Shown here: positions 1 through 6,811 of the stretch, piece by piece
Numbering within the stretch: the first letter of the stretch is position 1
Layout: each line of letters opens with the position of its first letter
Source: SIG510 sp045540975
GTDB taxonomy: Bacteria; Bacillota; Clostridia; Oscillospirales; JAAYXM01
Direction of reading: 5' to 3'
DNA length: 22,007 bases
Assembly (NCBI GenBank): GCA_045540975.1
Contig: JAZQIE010000133.1
Coordinates: 1 to 22,007 of the forward strand
Translations under genes and position numbers: made by a program
Notes under the pieces: model-generated
Database searches by the model: none
What the model saw: only the letters and a program-made list of their open reading frames with translations
What the model was told of the DNA's origin: nothing

Positions 1-135
1 TTTAGTGCGCGGGTAGAGTCCCTCTGTCTCGAAAGGCGGCTCTTAGTGACAGTCCGGTGGACTGAAGGGCGGCCGTGGCTTTTCCGCAGAAAAGCGAGTC
101 CCTCCTTTTTGCGTTAAATTGAGGGACTCGAACAG
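1..135. repeat. Hairpin-rich direct repeat, copy 1 (cut by the window edge)
   Basis: This copy matches 303-437 over 135 bases at an offset of 302, with a single difference that I can see (G at 123 against A at 425). It contains a perfect stem CAGTCC/GGACTG with loop GGT (50-64), a perfect stem GCTTTTC/GAAAAGC with loop CGCA (78-95), and a 10-bp stem CGAGTCCCTC/GAGGGACTCG that encloses the conserved core CTTTTTGCGTTAAATT. The strand of action is unknown and no convincing reading frame runs through it. Confidence 0.85.
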
Positions 136-136
136 G

Positions 137-179
137 ACGGCGGCATAGCCGTAAAAAGGCTTCCGGTGGAAGGCTTTTT
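137..179. other. Variable hairpin pair between repeat copies 1 and 2
   Basis: Two hairpins lie side by side. The first is ACGGC/GCCGT (137-152). The second is AAAAAG, G, CTTCC, loop GGT, GGAAG, G, CTTTTT (153-179), with one G opposite G mismatch. The same layout recurs at 262-305 with different stem sequences that still pair. Runs of A and T on the two sides would let the second hairpin work as a bidirectional terminator-like element. Confidence 0.7.
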
Positions 180-257
180 AGTCCGCGGGTAGAGTCCCGA
201 CCGTCATCCGTTGGATGGTGTCTTTCCTTTTTGCGTTAAATCGAAGGACTCGAACAG
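175..257. repeat. Hairpin-rich direct repeat, copy 2 (short, divergent interior)
   Basis: It shares the left block TTTTTAGTNCGCGGGTAGAG and the right block CTTTTTGCGTTAAAT plus GAAGGACTCGAACAG with copies 1 and 3. The interior is replaced by a shorter segment with its own hairpin CATCC/GGATG, loop GTT (207-219 region). Conserved edges with an exchanged interior suggest a mosaic family rather than simple tandem duplication. Confidence 0.75.
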
Positions 258-261
258 CACG

Positions 262-305
262 GCACTCGTGTCGAGTGCAAAAAGGGTGCCGGTGGCACGC
301 TTTTT
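262..305. other. Variable hairpin pair between repeat copies 2 and 3
   Basis: The first hairpin is GCACTCG/CGAGTGC with loop TGT (262-278). The second is AAAAAG, G, GTGCC, loop GGT, GGCAC, G, CTTTTT (279-305). Against the equivalent element at 137-179 the stem bases differ while pairing, the GGT loop and the G opposite G mismatch are kept. This is what selection for structure would give. Confidence 0.7.
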
Positions 306-437
306 AGTGCGCGGGTAGAGTCCCTCTGTCTCGAAAGGCGGCTCTTAGTGACAGTCCGGTGGACTGAAGGGCGGCCGTGGCTTTTCCGCAGAAAAGCGAG
401 TCCCTCCTTTTTGCGTTAAATTGAAGGACTCGAACAG
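303..437. repeat. Hairpin-rich direct repeat, copy 3
   Basis: This is a near-identical copy of 1-135. It ends 8 bases before the complement of the LysR stop codon (446-448), so it sits in the 3' flank of that gene. The stems are CAGTCC/GGACTG (352-366), GCTTTTC/GAAAAGC (380-397) and CGAGTCCCTC/GAAGGACTCG (397-432, one mismatch). On the minus strand the outer part reads GTTCGAGTCC, which resembles a tRNA T-loop, but no cloverleaf can be drawn. Confidence 0.85.
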
Positions 438-445
438 CACAGCGG

Positions 446-1294
446 CTACCCAAACATCAACTCAATCTTCTCTCTCGCGATTTTTTCATTACAATAGACA
501 AAGTTAAATTCACCGCTGATGTGCATATCCGACACCGAAAATGTAACAAGGTCGTCACGGCAATGTGCAATGGGTTCATAGGCAAACGTGATGGAGTTTT
601 GGTTTGCAACAAGGTCACAGATGATGGAAAAGTTGCTCACCGCGCTGCACCGCCGAAAGTTTCGAAGCGAAAACCCACGATCGGCAATTGCCTGTTCCAA
701 GAGTTTTCTTGTCCCGGAAAACGGTTCGCGAACCACGATATCCTCGCCAAACACATCTTCCAGAGTAACCGTCCGATTTGCAAATGGATGTGTTTTGGCA
801 CACACTCCGACAAATTCCTCTTTTTGGAATAAATGATAGCCGTATTTCGACTTATCAAACACACCCTCTATCACAGCAAAATCAAGTTGCGACCGCTCCA
901 GCAGTTGCAAAAGATTTGCAGTATTGTCGATTGTGAGATTTAATGTATGCTTCGGATTTTCTATAAAGGCACGGATTTCAGGCACAATGACAAACTCCCC
1001 GATTGTTTTGGTTGCCCCAACCGCAAGATTCACTGTATCTTGTGGCAAAAGACTTCCGCGCAGATGCCCCTCTTCGGCTCGGATACTGTCAAAATACCGT
1101 TTCAGTCGATCCGCACTTTCCGTACACGAAAGAATTCGTCCGTCATAGGTGAAAAGCTTTACTCCGTAATACTGTTCCAAAAAGCGGATGTGCTGTGTCA
1201 CTCCGGGTTGCGTCATATTTAATTTTTCCGCAGTGCGGTGATAATTCATTTCCTCATATAACACAAGAAATGTATTCACGCGGTAATCCAGCAT
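446..1294 (-). CDS. LysR-family transcriptional regulator (CysL/YeiE-like)
   Basis: The 282-residue length is usual for LysR regulators. A winged helix-turn-helix lies at about residues 3-62 (AEKLNMTQPGVTQHIRFLE is the recognition region), followed by a linker helix and a periplasmic-binding-protein-like effector domain from about residue 88 to the end. The start is supported by GGAGG just upstream of ATG (complement of 1297-1304). The gene is divergent from a YeiH-family exporter, an arrangement known for YeiE/CysL-type regulators, so it probably controls that gene in response to a small anion or sulfur metabolite. The ligand cannot be read from the sequence. The 3' end abuts the repeat mosaic at 1-437. 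The family call is firm; subfamily and target are inference. Confidence 0.9.
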   Translation of the reverse strand: MLDYRVNTFLVLYEEMNYHRTAEKLNMTQPGVTQHIRFLEQYYGVKLFTYDGRILSCTESADRLKRYFDSIRAEEGHLRGSLLPQDTVNLAVGATKTIGEFVIVPEIRAFIENPKHTLNLTIDNTANLLQLLERSQLDFAVIEGVFDKSKYGYHLFQKEEFVGVCAKTHPFANRTVTLEDVFGEDIVVREPFSGTRKLLEQAIADRGFSLRNFRRCSAVSNFSIICDLVANQNSITFAYEPIAHCRDDLVTFSVSDMHISGEFNFVYCNEKIAREKIELMFG

Positions 1295-1341
1295 AATTTC
1301 CTCCGATTATTTTATATTATCACTCGATAAGAAATGATAAT

Positions 1342-1370
1342 TTGATTTTATCATAACTTTGTGATAACAT
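1342..1370 (+). promoter_or_regulatory. Probable yeiH promoter
   Basis: TTGATT (1342-1347), 17 bases, TAACAT (1365-1370). It overlaps the dyad at 1348-1367 and the divergent lysR promoter, so a bound regulator would affect both genes. The -10 box is only a fair match. Confidence 0.45.
1348..1367. promoter_or_regulatory. Dyad, candidate LysR binding site
   Basis: TTATCA, 8 bases, TGATAA form a perfect inverted repeat between lysR and yeiH. A second, looser pair, TATCA (1318-1322) and TGATA (1335-1339), lies closer to lysR. Both contain the T-N11-A pattern typical of LysR sites. Two sites between divergent genes suit autoregulation with activation of the target, which is inference. Confidence 0.5.
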
Positions 1371-1378
1371 CAAGTCAA
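1350..1378 (-). promoter_or_regulatory. Probable lysR promoter
   Basis: On the minus strand TTGACT (complement of 1373-1378), 17 bases, TATGAT (complement of 1350-1355). The -10 box lies inside the 1348-1367 dyad, which fits negative autoregulation. Confidence 0.55.
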
Positions 1379-1398
1379 ATCAAAGGAGGTATGCAACC

Positions 1399-2406
1399 AT
1401 GAAACAACGCTTATCCTTTCTCGCAGGGGTTTTGATTTGCTTTGCCCTTGCCGGGGTTTCGATTTATTTGGAACACCTCATTCCGGGCGGACTTTTGGGT
1501 GCATCGATTATCGCGCTGTTTCTCGGCACCGGTATCAACAGTTTCTTTCATCCCGATTGGATAAAGCCCGCGCTCAAATTCACATCCAAGCGCATTCTCA
1601 AGGCCGCAATCATTCTGCTTGGTGCATCCCTTTCGGTCAACACAATTTTATCGGTCGGCAAGATGACCTTTTTTGTGATGCTTTTCACCTTTGCCATGTG
1701 CTTTGGCGGTGGGTATTTTGTCCGCAAGCTGTTCGGACTCAACTGGAAGCTCTCCAACCTGATTTCCGCAGGCACGGGGATTTGCGGTGGGTCGGCAATC
1801 GCGGCGATTGCACCGGTCATTGATGCGGATGATAAAGACATCGCGTTTGCGCTCTCCTCCACCTTTCTGTTTGATATGGTGATGATTGCGCTGTATCCCT
1901 TAATGGGCAAGGCGCTCGGAATGTCCGACATTGCATACGGGATTTGGGCGGGCACCTCGGTCAACGACACCGCAAGCGTGGTTGCCTCCGGGTATGCATT
2001 CTCCGAGATTGCGGGCGATTTTGCGACCATGGTCAAGCTCACCCGTACCATCGCGATTATCCCGACCGTTTTGGTCTTTGCCTACATCGGCACCCGTATC
2101 AAGCAGAAGGAACTCAAAGCGACAAGCGGCAAGGTCAACCTTGTAAAAATCGTTCCGTGGTTTATCGGCGGATTTTTGCTCCTCGCAATCATCAACAGCG
2201 CGGGACTCATTCCCGCATCCGTTTCCGTGTCCTTAAAAACCGCGAGCAAGTTTCTCATGGTCACCGCACTCTCCGCAATCGGACTCTCGACGAGCATTAC
2301 CGATTTCAAAAAGGCGGGACTTCGTCCCATGTTTTACGGAATCACAATTGATACACTTGTGACACTCACCGCGCTGATTGTGATTTGGTGCATGGGTTTA
2401 CTGTAA
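1399..2406 (+). CDS. YeiH/UPF0324-family putative sulfate or sulfite exporter
   Basis: The 335-residue polytopic membrane protein has about ten predicted hydrophobic segments. Family signatures are visible: a glycine-rich GTGICGGSAIAAIAPVI stretch near residue 130 and WAGTSVNDTASVVASG near residue 185. The family is annotated as a putative sulfate exporter; transport of sulfite-type anions is suggested by its regulators elsewhere but not proven. The start is backed by AAAGGAGG 8-10 bases upstream of ATG. It is transcribed away from the LysR gene. No terminator is seen before the next promoter at 2414, so some read-through into the SCIFF gene is possible. Confidence 0.9.
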   Translation: MKQRLSFLAGVLICFALAGVSIYLEHLIPGGLLGASIIALFLGTGINSFFHPDWIKPALKFTSKRILKAAIILLGASLSVNTILSVGKMTFFVMLFTFAMCFGGGYFVRKLFGLNWKLSNLISAGTGICGGSAIAAIAPVIDADDKDIAFALSSTFLFDMVMIALYPLMGKALGMSDIAYGIWAGTSVNDTASVVASGYAFSEIAGDFATMVKLTRTIAIIPTVLVFAYIGTRIKQKELKATSGKVNLVKIVPWFIGGFLLLAIINSAGLIPASVSVSLKTASKFLMVTALSAIGLSTSITDFKKAGLRPMFYGITIDTLVTLTALIVIWCMGLL

Positions 2407-2413
2407 TTTTGTA

Positions 2414-2442
2414 TTGACTTTATTCCGCGCTTGTGCGATAAT
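2414..2442 (+). promoter_or_regulatory. Strong promoter of the SCIFF peptide gene
   Basis: TTGACT (2414-2419), 17 bases, GATAAT (2437-2442), with TGC directly before the -10 box (extended -10). It begins only 8 bases after the yeiH stop codon and fits high expression of a small precursor peptide. Confidence 0.7.
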
Positions 2443-2478
2443 AAATAAAAGCAATTCAATGGATTGGAGGATTACATC

Positions 2479-2625
2479 ATGGAACATATCAAGACTTTGG
2501 AAACCCGTAATCTGTGCGAAAGCGCAAAGAACGGCGGCTGCGGCGAATGCCAGACCTCTTGCCAGTCCGCTTGCAAGACCAGCTGCGGCATTGCAAATCA
2601 GCAGTGCGAAAACGAAAGCAAGTAA
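2479..2625 (+). CDS. scfA: SCIFF ranthipeptide precursor (six Cys in forty-five residues family)
   Basis: This encodes a 48-residue peptide beginning MEHIKTLETRNLC and carrying the SCIFF core GCGECQTSCQSACKTSC. GGAGG (2466-2470) lies 8 bases before ATG. Members are ribosomally made and receive a thioether crosslink from the radical SAM enzyme encoded next door. Seven cysteines are present (13, 21, 24, 28, 32, 36, 43), one more than the family name implies; Cys13 is the extra one. In the studied Clostridium thermocellum peptide, as I recall it, Cys32 is linked to Thr37 just after the CKTSC motif. Here position 37 is Gly (CKTSCGIANQ), so the usual acceptor is missing. The gene was found by reading this frame; the longer frame over it (2414-2677) is a shadow. 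The biological role of SCIFF peptides is unsettled. Confidence 0.95.
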   Translation: MEHIKTLETRNLCESAKNGGCGECQTSCQSACKTSCGIANQQCENESK

Positions 2626-2638
2626 TTTGCAAACACGA

Positions 2639-2664
2639 AATGCCGTCGAAACGACGGCATTTTT
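2639..2664 (+). terminator. Intrinsic terminator/attenuator between SCIFF gene and maturase
   Basis: Stem AATGCCGTCG/CGACGGCATT with loop AAA, followed by T residues (2660-2664). As no separate promoter is obvious before 2690, it probably lets part of the transcripts continue, giving more peptide than enzyme. Confidence 0.8.
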
Positions 2665-2689
2665 ACTTATACAATAGGAGTTTTACCTT

Positions 2690-4063
2690 ATGATTCATCA
2701 GTATCAACTCGGCGGTTATAACATTGTGCTGGACGTATGCTCGGGTGCCATCCATGTGGTGGACGAGGTGGCATACGATATCATTGCGCTGTTTGAAACC
2801 CATTCCAAGGAAGATGTGCTCAAAGAGGTGGCGGAAAAGCATCCGTCTGTGACCTCTGCGGATTTGGAGGAATGCTACGGGCAAGTGGCCGCGCTCAAAG
2901 AGAGCGGCAAGCTCTTCGCACCCGATACCTTCGAGCCCATGGCAGGTGCATTAAAAGCCAAGACCGCGGGCGTGGTCAAGGCGCTGTGCCTCCACATTGC
3001 ACACACCTGCAACTTAAACTGTGCATACTGTTTCGCAAGTCAGGGCAATTACCACGGTGAGCGCGCGCTCATGAGTTTTGAGGTGGGAAAACGTGCGCTG
3101 GACTTTTTGGTGGAGCATTCCGGGTCGCGCCGTAATCTGGAAGTGGACTTTTTCGGCGGCGAGCCGCTCATGAACTTTCAGGTGGTCAAGGACCTTGTTG
3201 CATATGCGCGCAGCATTGAGAAGGAAAAAGGCAAGAATTTCCGCTTTACGCTGACCACAAACGGGGTCCTCATTGACGAGGATGTCATCGACTTTGCAAA
3301 CCGCGAGATGAGTAATGTGGTGCTGAGTCTGGACGGACGGCGCGAAATCCACGACCATTACCGTGTAGACTATGCGGGTCAGGGAAGCTGGGAGAAGATT
3401 GTCCCGAAATTCCAAGAGCTGGTGGAGGCGCGCGGCGGGAAGAATTACTATATGCGCGGCACCTTTACCCACAGAAACCCAGACTTTTTGAAAGATATTC
3501 AGACCATGCTGGACCTCGGCTTCCGCGAACTCAGTATGGAGCCTGTCGTTTGCGCACCGGGTGAGGAATCCGAGCTGACACAAGAGGATTTACCGATTGT
3601 CTTAAAGCAGTACGAGGAACTTGCAGAGCTCATGTGCAAAAAGGAGCGCGAGGGCGACCCGTTCACCTTCTATCACTACATGATTGACTTAACGGGCGGT
3701 CCTTGTATCTACAAACGTATCTCGGGCTGCGGCTCGGGTACCGAGTACATGGCGGTCACCCCGACGGGTGAACTCTATCCCTGCCATCAGTTTGTGGGGG
3801 ATGAGAAGTTTAAGTTGGGCGACATTTGGAACGGGGTTTCAAACACCGAAATCCAAAACGAATTTCTCGCCTGCAACGTGTACTCCCGTAAAGAATGCCG
3901 CGATTGTTGGGCAAAGCTTTACTGCTCGGGCGGCTGCGCGGCAAACGCGTATCACGCGACCGGGTCGATTGGCGGTGTCTATGAATACGGCTGTGAACTT
4001 TTCCGCAAGCGCATGGAATGTGCCATTATGGTCGCGGTCAATCGCGCCTTTTCGGGTGAATGA
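2690..4063 (+). CDS. scfB: SCIFF maturase, SPASM-type radical SAM peptide-modifying enzyme
   Basis: The 457-residue length is standard for the family. Residues 1-85 resemble a PqqD-like leader-peptide recognition domain (GGYNIVLDVCSGAIHVVDE). The radical SAM core follows, with the cluster motif CNLNCAYC (Cys107, Cys111, Cys114) and FFGGEPL at about 154-160. The C-terminal SPASM region carries Cys339, 347, 365, 395, 403, 406, 412, 416 and 435, enough for two auxiliary 4Fe-4S clusters. The enzyme uses S-adenosylmethionine to form Cys thioether links in the peptide of 2479-2625. AGGAG (2676-2680) precedes ATG by 9 bases. Its end overlaps the next gene, suggesting translational coupling. Family and partner are secure; the exact bond made here is uncertain because the usual acceptor is changed. 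Confidence 0.95.
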   Translation: MIHQYQLGGYNIVLDVCSGAIHVVDEVAYDIIALFETHSKEDVLKEVAEKHPSVTSADLEECYGQVAALKESGKLFAPDTFEPMAGALKAKTAGVVKALCLHIAHTCNLNCAYCFASQGNYHGERALMSFEVGKRALDFLVEHSGSRRNLEVDFFGGEPLMNFQVVKDLVAYARSIEKEKGKNFRFTLTTNGVLIDEDVIDFANREMSNVVLSLDGRREIHDHYRVDYAGQGSWEKIVPKFQELVEARGGKNYYMRGTFTHRNPDFLKDIQTMLDLGFRELSMEPVVCAPGEESELTQEDLPIVLKQYEELAELMCKKEREGDPFTFYHYMIDLTGGPCIYKRISGCGSGTEYMAVTPTGELYPCHQFVGDEKFKLGDIWNGVSNTEIQNEFLACNVYSRKECRDCWAKLYCSGGCAANAYHATGSIGGVYEYGCELFRKRMECAIMVAVNRAFSGE

Positions 4064-5337
4064 GCATGAACACACCGATTGTCACCTTTGTGGAAGACTA
4101 TCTTGCAAAAGCCCCGATTCGGATGCATATGCCGGGTCACAAGGGGTTCGGCGGCGATATCTACGCCCGCGACATCACCGAAATTACGGGCGCGGACAGT
4201 TTGTATGAGGCTTCTGGCATTATTTTGGAGAGTGAGCAAAATGCGAGCGCGATTTTCGGCGCGCACACCTTTTACTCCACAGAAGGCTCGTCGCACACGA
4301 TTCGTGCCATGCTGTCCCTTGCGGCGCGGCGCGGCCAAAAGATTCTCGCAGGGCGCAACGCACACAAGGCGTTTCTCTCCGCCGCGGCACTGCTTGACTT
4401 GGAGGTCGCGTGGCTTTGGGGGGATTCCTATCTCTCCTGCCCGATTTCCGCGGATGTATTGGAAGACGCGGTCAAACGCGAGCATCCGTGCGCGGTGTAT
4501 GTAACAAGTCCGGATTATTTGGGCAACACCTTGGACATTGCATCGCTTTCCGCAGTGTGCAAACGTCACGGAGTTCTTCTTTTGGTGGACAATGCGCACG
4601 GCGCGTATTTGAAGTTTTTGGAAAAATCCCGTCATCCGATGGATTTGGGTGCGGATATCTGCTGCGATTCCGCGCATAAGACTCTCCCCGTCCTCACGGG
4701 CGGCGCGTATCTCCATGTGAAAGACGATGCACTCGCAAAGGATGCAAAGCGCGCGCTTGCGCTTTTTGGCTCAACGAGTCCCTCGTATTTGATTTTGCAG
4801 TCGCTCGACCGTGTCAATCCCATGTTGGCGACCCTCTCGCTTTCCGATGTGGCGGCAAAGTTGAAGGCACGGCTTCCGGAATATTCGTTTATCGGAGATG
4901 AGACCCACAAGCTCACAATCTCTGCAAAGCAATACGGTTACACGGGATTTGAATTTGCAGAGATTTTGGAGGAGCACGGCATTGTCTGTGAATTCTCCGA
5001 CCCTGATTTTGTGGTGCTGATGCTTGCGATTGATGTAGGCGCAAACGAATCGGCACAGCTTGAAGCCGTACTGCGAAGCATTCCCAAGCGCGAGCCGATT
5101 GTCTCCTCCGCGGCACGGCTTTCACGGGCAAAGCCCATATGCTCGATTCGGGATGCGATGCTCGCCCCTTGCGAGACCCTTCCGATTGCGGAGTGTCTCG
5201 GCAGAGTGCTTGCCGCACCGAATGTTGCCTGCCCGCCCGCGGTACCCGTTGTGATGTGCGGCGAGGAAATCGACGCGGATGCAATCGAAGTCTTTTCCTA
5301 TTACCGAATCAAATCATGTTGTGTTATGAAAAAATAG
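4060..5337 (+). CDS. PLP-dependent Orn/Lys/Arg decarboxylase-family protein
   Basis: The protein has up to 425 residues and a type I PLP fold. It has the family opening RMHMPGHKGFGG, TEGSSHTIRAML (phosphate-binding area, 74-85), RNAHKA with a ring-stacking His near 102, VDNAHGAY with Asp177, and SAHKTLPVLTGG with the Schiff-base Lys207. The family decarboxylates arginine, lysine or ornithine to polyamines; the substrate cannot be told. At 425 residues it is shorter than the ~480 of YaaO-type enzymes, with a reduced C-terminal domain. The longest start (4060) overlaps the maturase stop as ATGA. ATG at 4066 has GGGTGA (4054-4059) at a better distance and may be the real start. A place directly after the SCIFF maturase is unusual and may or may not mean a shared function. 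Confidence 0.88.
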   Translation: MSMNTPIVTFVEDYLAKAPIRMHMPGHKGFGGDIYARDITEITGADSLYEASGIILESEQNASAIFGAHTFYSTEGSSHTIRAMLSLAARRGQKILAGRNAHKAFLSAAALLDLEVAWLWGDSYLSCPISADVLEDAVKREHPCAVYVTSPDYLGNTLDIASLSAVCKRHGVLLLVDNAHGAYLKFLEKSRHPMDLGADICCDSAHKTLPVLTGGAYLHVKDDALAKDAKRALALFGSTSPSYLILQSLDRVNPMLATLSLSDVAAKLKARLPEYSFIGDETHKLTISAKQYGYTGFEFAEILEEHGIVCEFSDPDFVVLMLAIDVGANESAQLEAVLRSIPKREPIVSSAARLSRAKPICSIRDAMLAPCETLPIAECLGRVLAAPNVACPPAVPVVMCGEEIDADAIEVFSYYRIKSCCVMKK

Positions 5338-5366
5338 AGTCGAAATTCGCAAAGAATTTCGACTCT
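5336..5366. terminator. Bidirectional intrinsic terminator
   Basis: A 13-bp perfect stem AGAGTCGAAATTC/GAATTTCGACTCT has loop GCAAA and T- and A-rich flanks on the two sides. It overlaps the stop of the decarboxylase gene and lies 5 bases past the end of the convergent MATE gene, so it can serve both. Confidence 0.8.
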
Positions 5367-5370
5367 ATTC

Positions 5371-6693
5371 TTATATTGCGCAGGTTTCGATGTGCTTGGT
5401 ATAGTACACCGTTTTATAAATCACAAATACGCCCACGATGAGTTCGCAAAGCGGCATTGCCCACCAAATCAGGCTGGGCGAAATGCTTGGAAGCAGTAAA
5501 ATCAGCGCACCGCTGACCGCAACTCCGCGCCCCAGCGACACCGCAAACGAGGTGCGCGCTTTGAGAAGGGATTGGAAATAATAGGTGGAGAACACATTGA
5601 CCGTGAGAAGAAGATACGAGGTGGCATACACACGGAAAATTCCGGGTGCAATCGCAAGTACGCTCTCGGTCGGCTTCATGAAGATGCGGATAAAAACGTT
5701 GGGAGCGAAGACGGATGCCGCCATCCAGACCAGTCCGACCGCGAGGCAGGTATAAAGTGCATAGCGGAGGGTTTCCTTGATACGGTGCCACTGTTTTGCG
5801 CCGAAATTGACCGACATCATGGGCTGCGCCGCACCGCCGATGCTGTATGCCGCGCATTGCACCATCATGGCGACCTGCCCCAGCACACCGTATACCGCAA
5901 GTGCATCGCTGCCGAGGTATTTCATAATTTGGCGGTTAAAGAGCATAATGACAATGCCTGCCGCAAGGTCGGTAAAGAAACTTGCAAAGCCGCTTGCCAG
6001 CACCTGCCCGCTCTTCCCCCAAAAGCCTTTTACCCGTACAAGGCGCAATGTGTTTCGCTTTAAGAGGAAATGGCTGAGGGTGACGAAGAGTGTGATATAC
6101 GCGCCGATTGCGGTTGCAAGACCCGCACCCGCAATTCCCATATCGCGCACAAAGACAAAGTAATAGTCCCCTGCCACATTGAAGATGCCGCCTACCAAAG
6201 TAGCGGCGGTTGCAATTCCGGGCGAGCCGTCATTCCGCAGATAATTTGCAAGCATTGCGCCAATCATAAATGCGGGGATTCCGGGTGTCAGCATGACCGT
6301 ATATGCCTTTGCGAGCGGAAAGAGTTCCGCGTCCGCACCCATCAGGTACACCATCGGGTCGCAAAGCAAGATGACCAATATCGTATTGATAACCGCGAGA
6401 ATCAAGGTGAGAATCACCGAAACGGTGAAATACTCGTTTTCAATCCCACTCCTTCTGCCGCGCTCGGTCCCGAAACGGATGGAGCCACCCAATCCGCAAA
6501 GCAGTGCAAACGAGAAGGTCAGGCTGAACACGGGCATGATGACCGAGATTGCCGCAGAGCCTATGGGGCCGTGGTACTGACCCACCATCGCGGTGTCCAC
6601 CGAGCCGTAGATTGAGGAGATGAGCGAGGATGCATATACAATTACAAAATAACGAAAAAAGATATTTCGGACATTCCCTTTCAAGAAATCCAC
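5371..6693 (-). CDS. MATE-family multidrug/cation efflux protein
   Basis: The protein has about 440 residues and twelve hydrophobic segments. Family features include an N-terminal VDTAMVGQYHGPIGSAAISV stretch and a related motif in the second half. Members export organic cations, drugs or metabolites by Na+ or H+ antiport. The open frame extends to GTG 6714 and ATG 6708, but the ribosome binding site GGGAGGTG (complement of about 6699-6706) lies inside that extension. It points to GTG at 6693 (protein beginning VDFLKGNVRN, read as Met) with a spacing of about 7, so I use that start. It is divergent from the aldo/keto reductase and convergent with the decarboxylase. The substrate is unknown. 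Confidence 0.92.
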   Translation of the reverse strand: MDFLKGNVRNIFFRYFVIVYASSLISSIYGSVDTAMVGQYHGPIGSAAISVIMPVFSLTFSFALLCGLGGSIRFGTERGRRSGIENEYFTVSVILTLILAVINTILVILLCDPMVYLMGADAELFPLAKAYTVMLTPGIPAFMIGAMLANYLRNDGSPGIATAATLVGGIFNVAGDYYFVFVRDMGIAGAGLATAIGAYITLFVTLSHFLLKRNTLRLVRVKGFWGKSGQVLASGFASFFTDLAAGIVIMLFNRQIMKYLGSDALAVYGVLGQVAMMVQCAAYSIGGAAQPMMSVNFGAKQWHRIKETLRYALYTCLAVGLVWMAASVFAPNVFIRIFMKPTESVLAIAPGIFRVYATSYLLLTVNVFSTYYFQSLLKARTSFAVSLGRGVAVSGALILLLPSISPSLIWWAMPLCELIVGVFVIYKTVYYTKHIETCAI

Positions 6694-6723
6694 CGTTTCA
6701 CCTCCCATCGGCACAGTGATATT

Positions 6724-6753
6724 ACTCTACCACAAAAATTCAAAAAATGTCAA
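6724..6753 (-). promoter_or_regulatory. Promoter of the MATE gene
   Basis: On the minus strand TTGACA (complement of 6748-6753), 18 bases, TAGAGT (complement of 6724-6729), with TGG before the -10 box. Confidence 0.55.
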
Positions 6754-6783
6754 TAATCGGTAGATTTTTCACAAACTTTCGCG

Positions 6784-6789
6784 TATAAT
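6784..6789 (+). promoter_or_regulatory. -10 box for the aldo/keto reductase gene
   Basis: Perfect TATAAT, 22 bases before the start codon. The -35 region 17 bases upstream (TAGATT, 6761-6766) is poor, so the promoter may be weak or activator-dependent. Confidence 0.45.
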
Positions 6790-6811
6790 AGAAACCAAAG
6801 GAGTTGAAATC

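Noticed and set aside
400..437. tRNA-like T-loop (GTTCGAGTCC on the minus strand)
   Set aside because: No acceptor, D or anticodon arms can be folded around it in any of the three copies.
1..445. CRISPR array
   Set aside because: Repeats are 80-135 bp, uneven in length, with short hairpin linkers rather than unique spacers of constant size, and no cas gene is nearby.
2414..2677. Plus-strand frame (87 codons) over the SCIFF gene
   Set aside because: It is another frame of the same bases. The 48-codon frame has the ribosome binding site and the recognisable SCIFF sequence.
6694..6714. Upstream starts GTG 6714 and ATG 6708 for the MATE gene
   Set aside because: The GGGAGGTG ribosome binding site lies within this stretch and points to GTG 6693.
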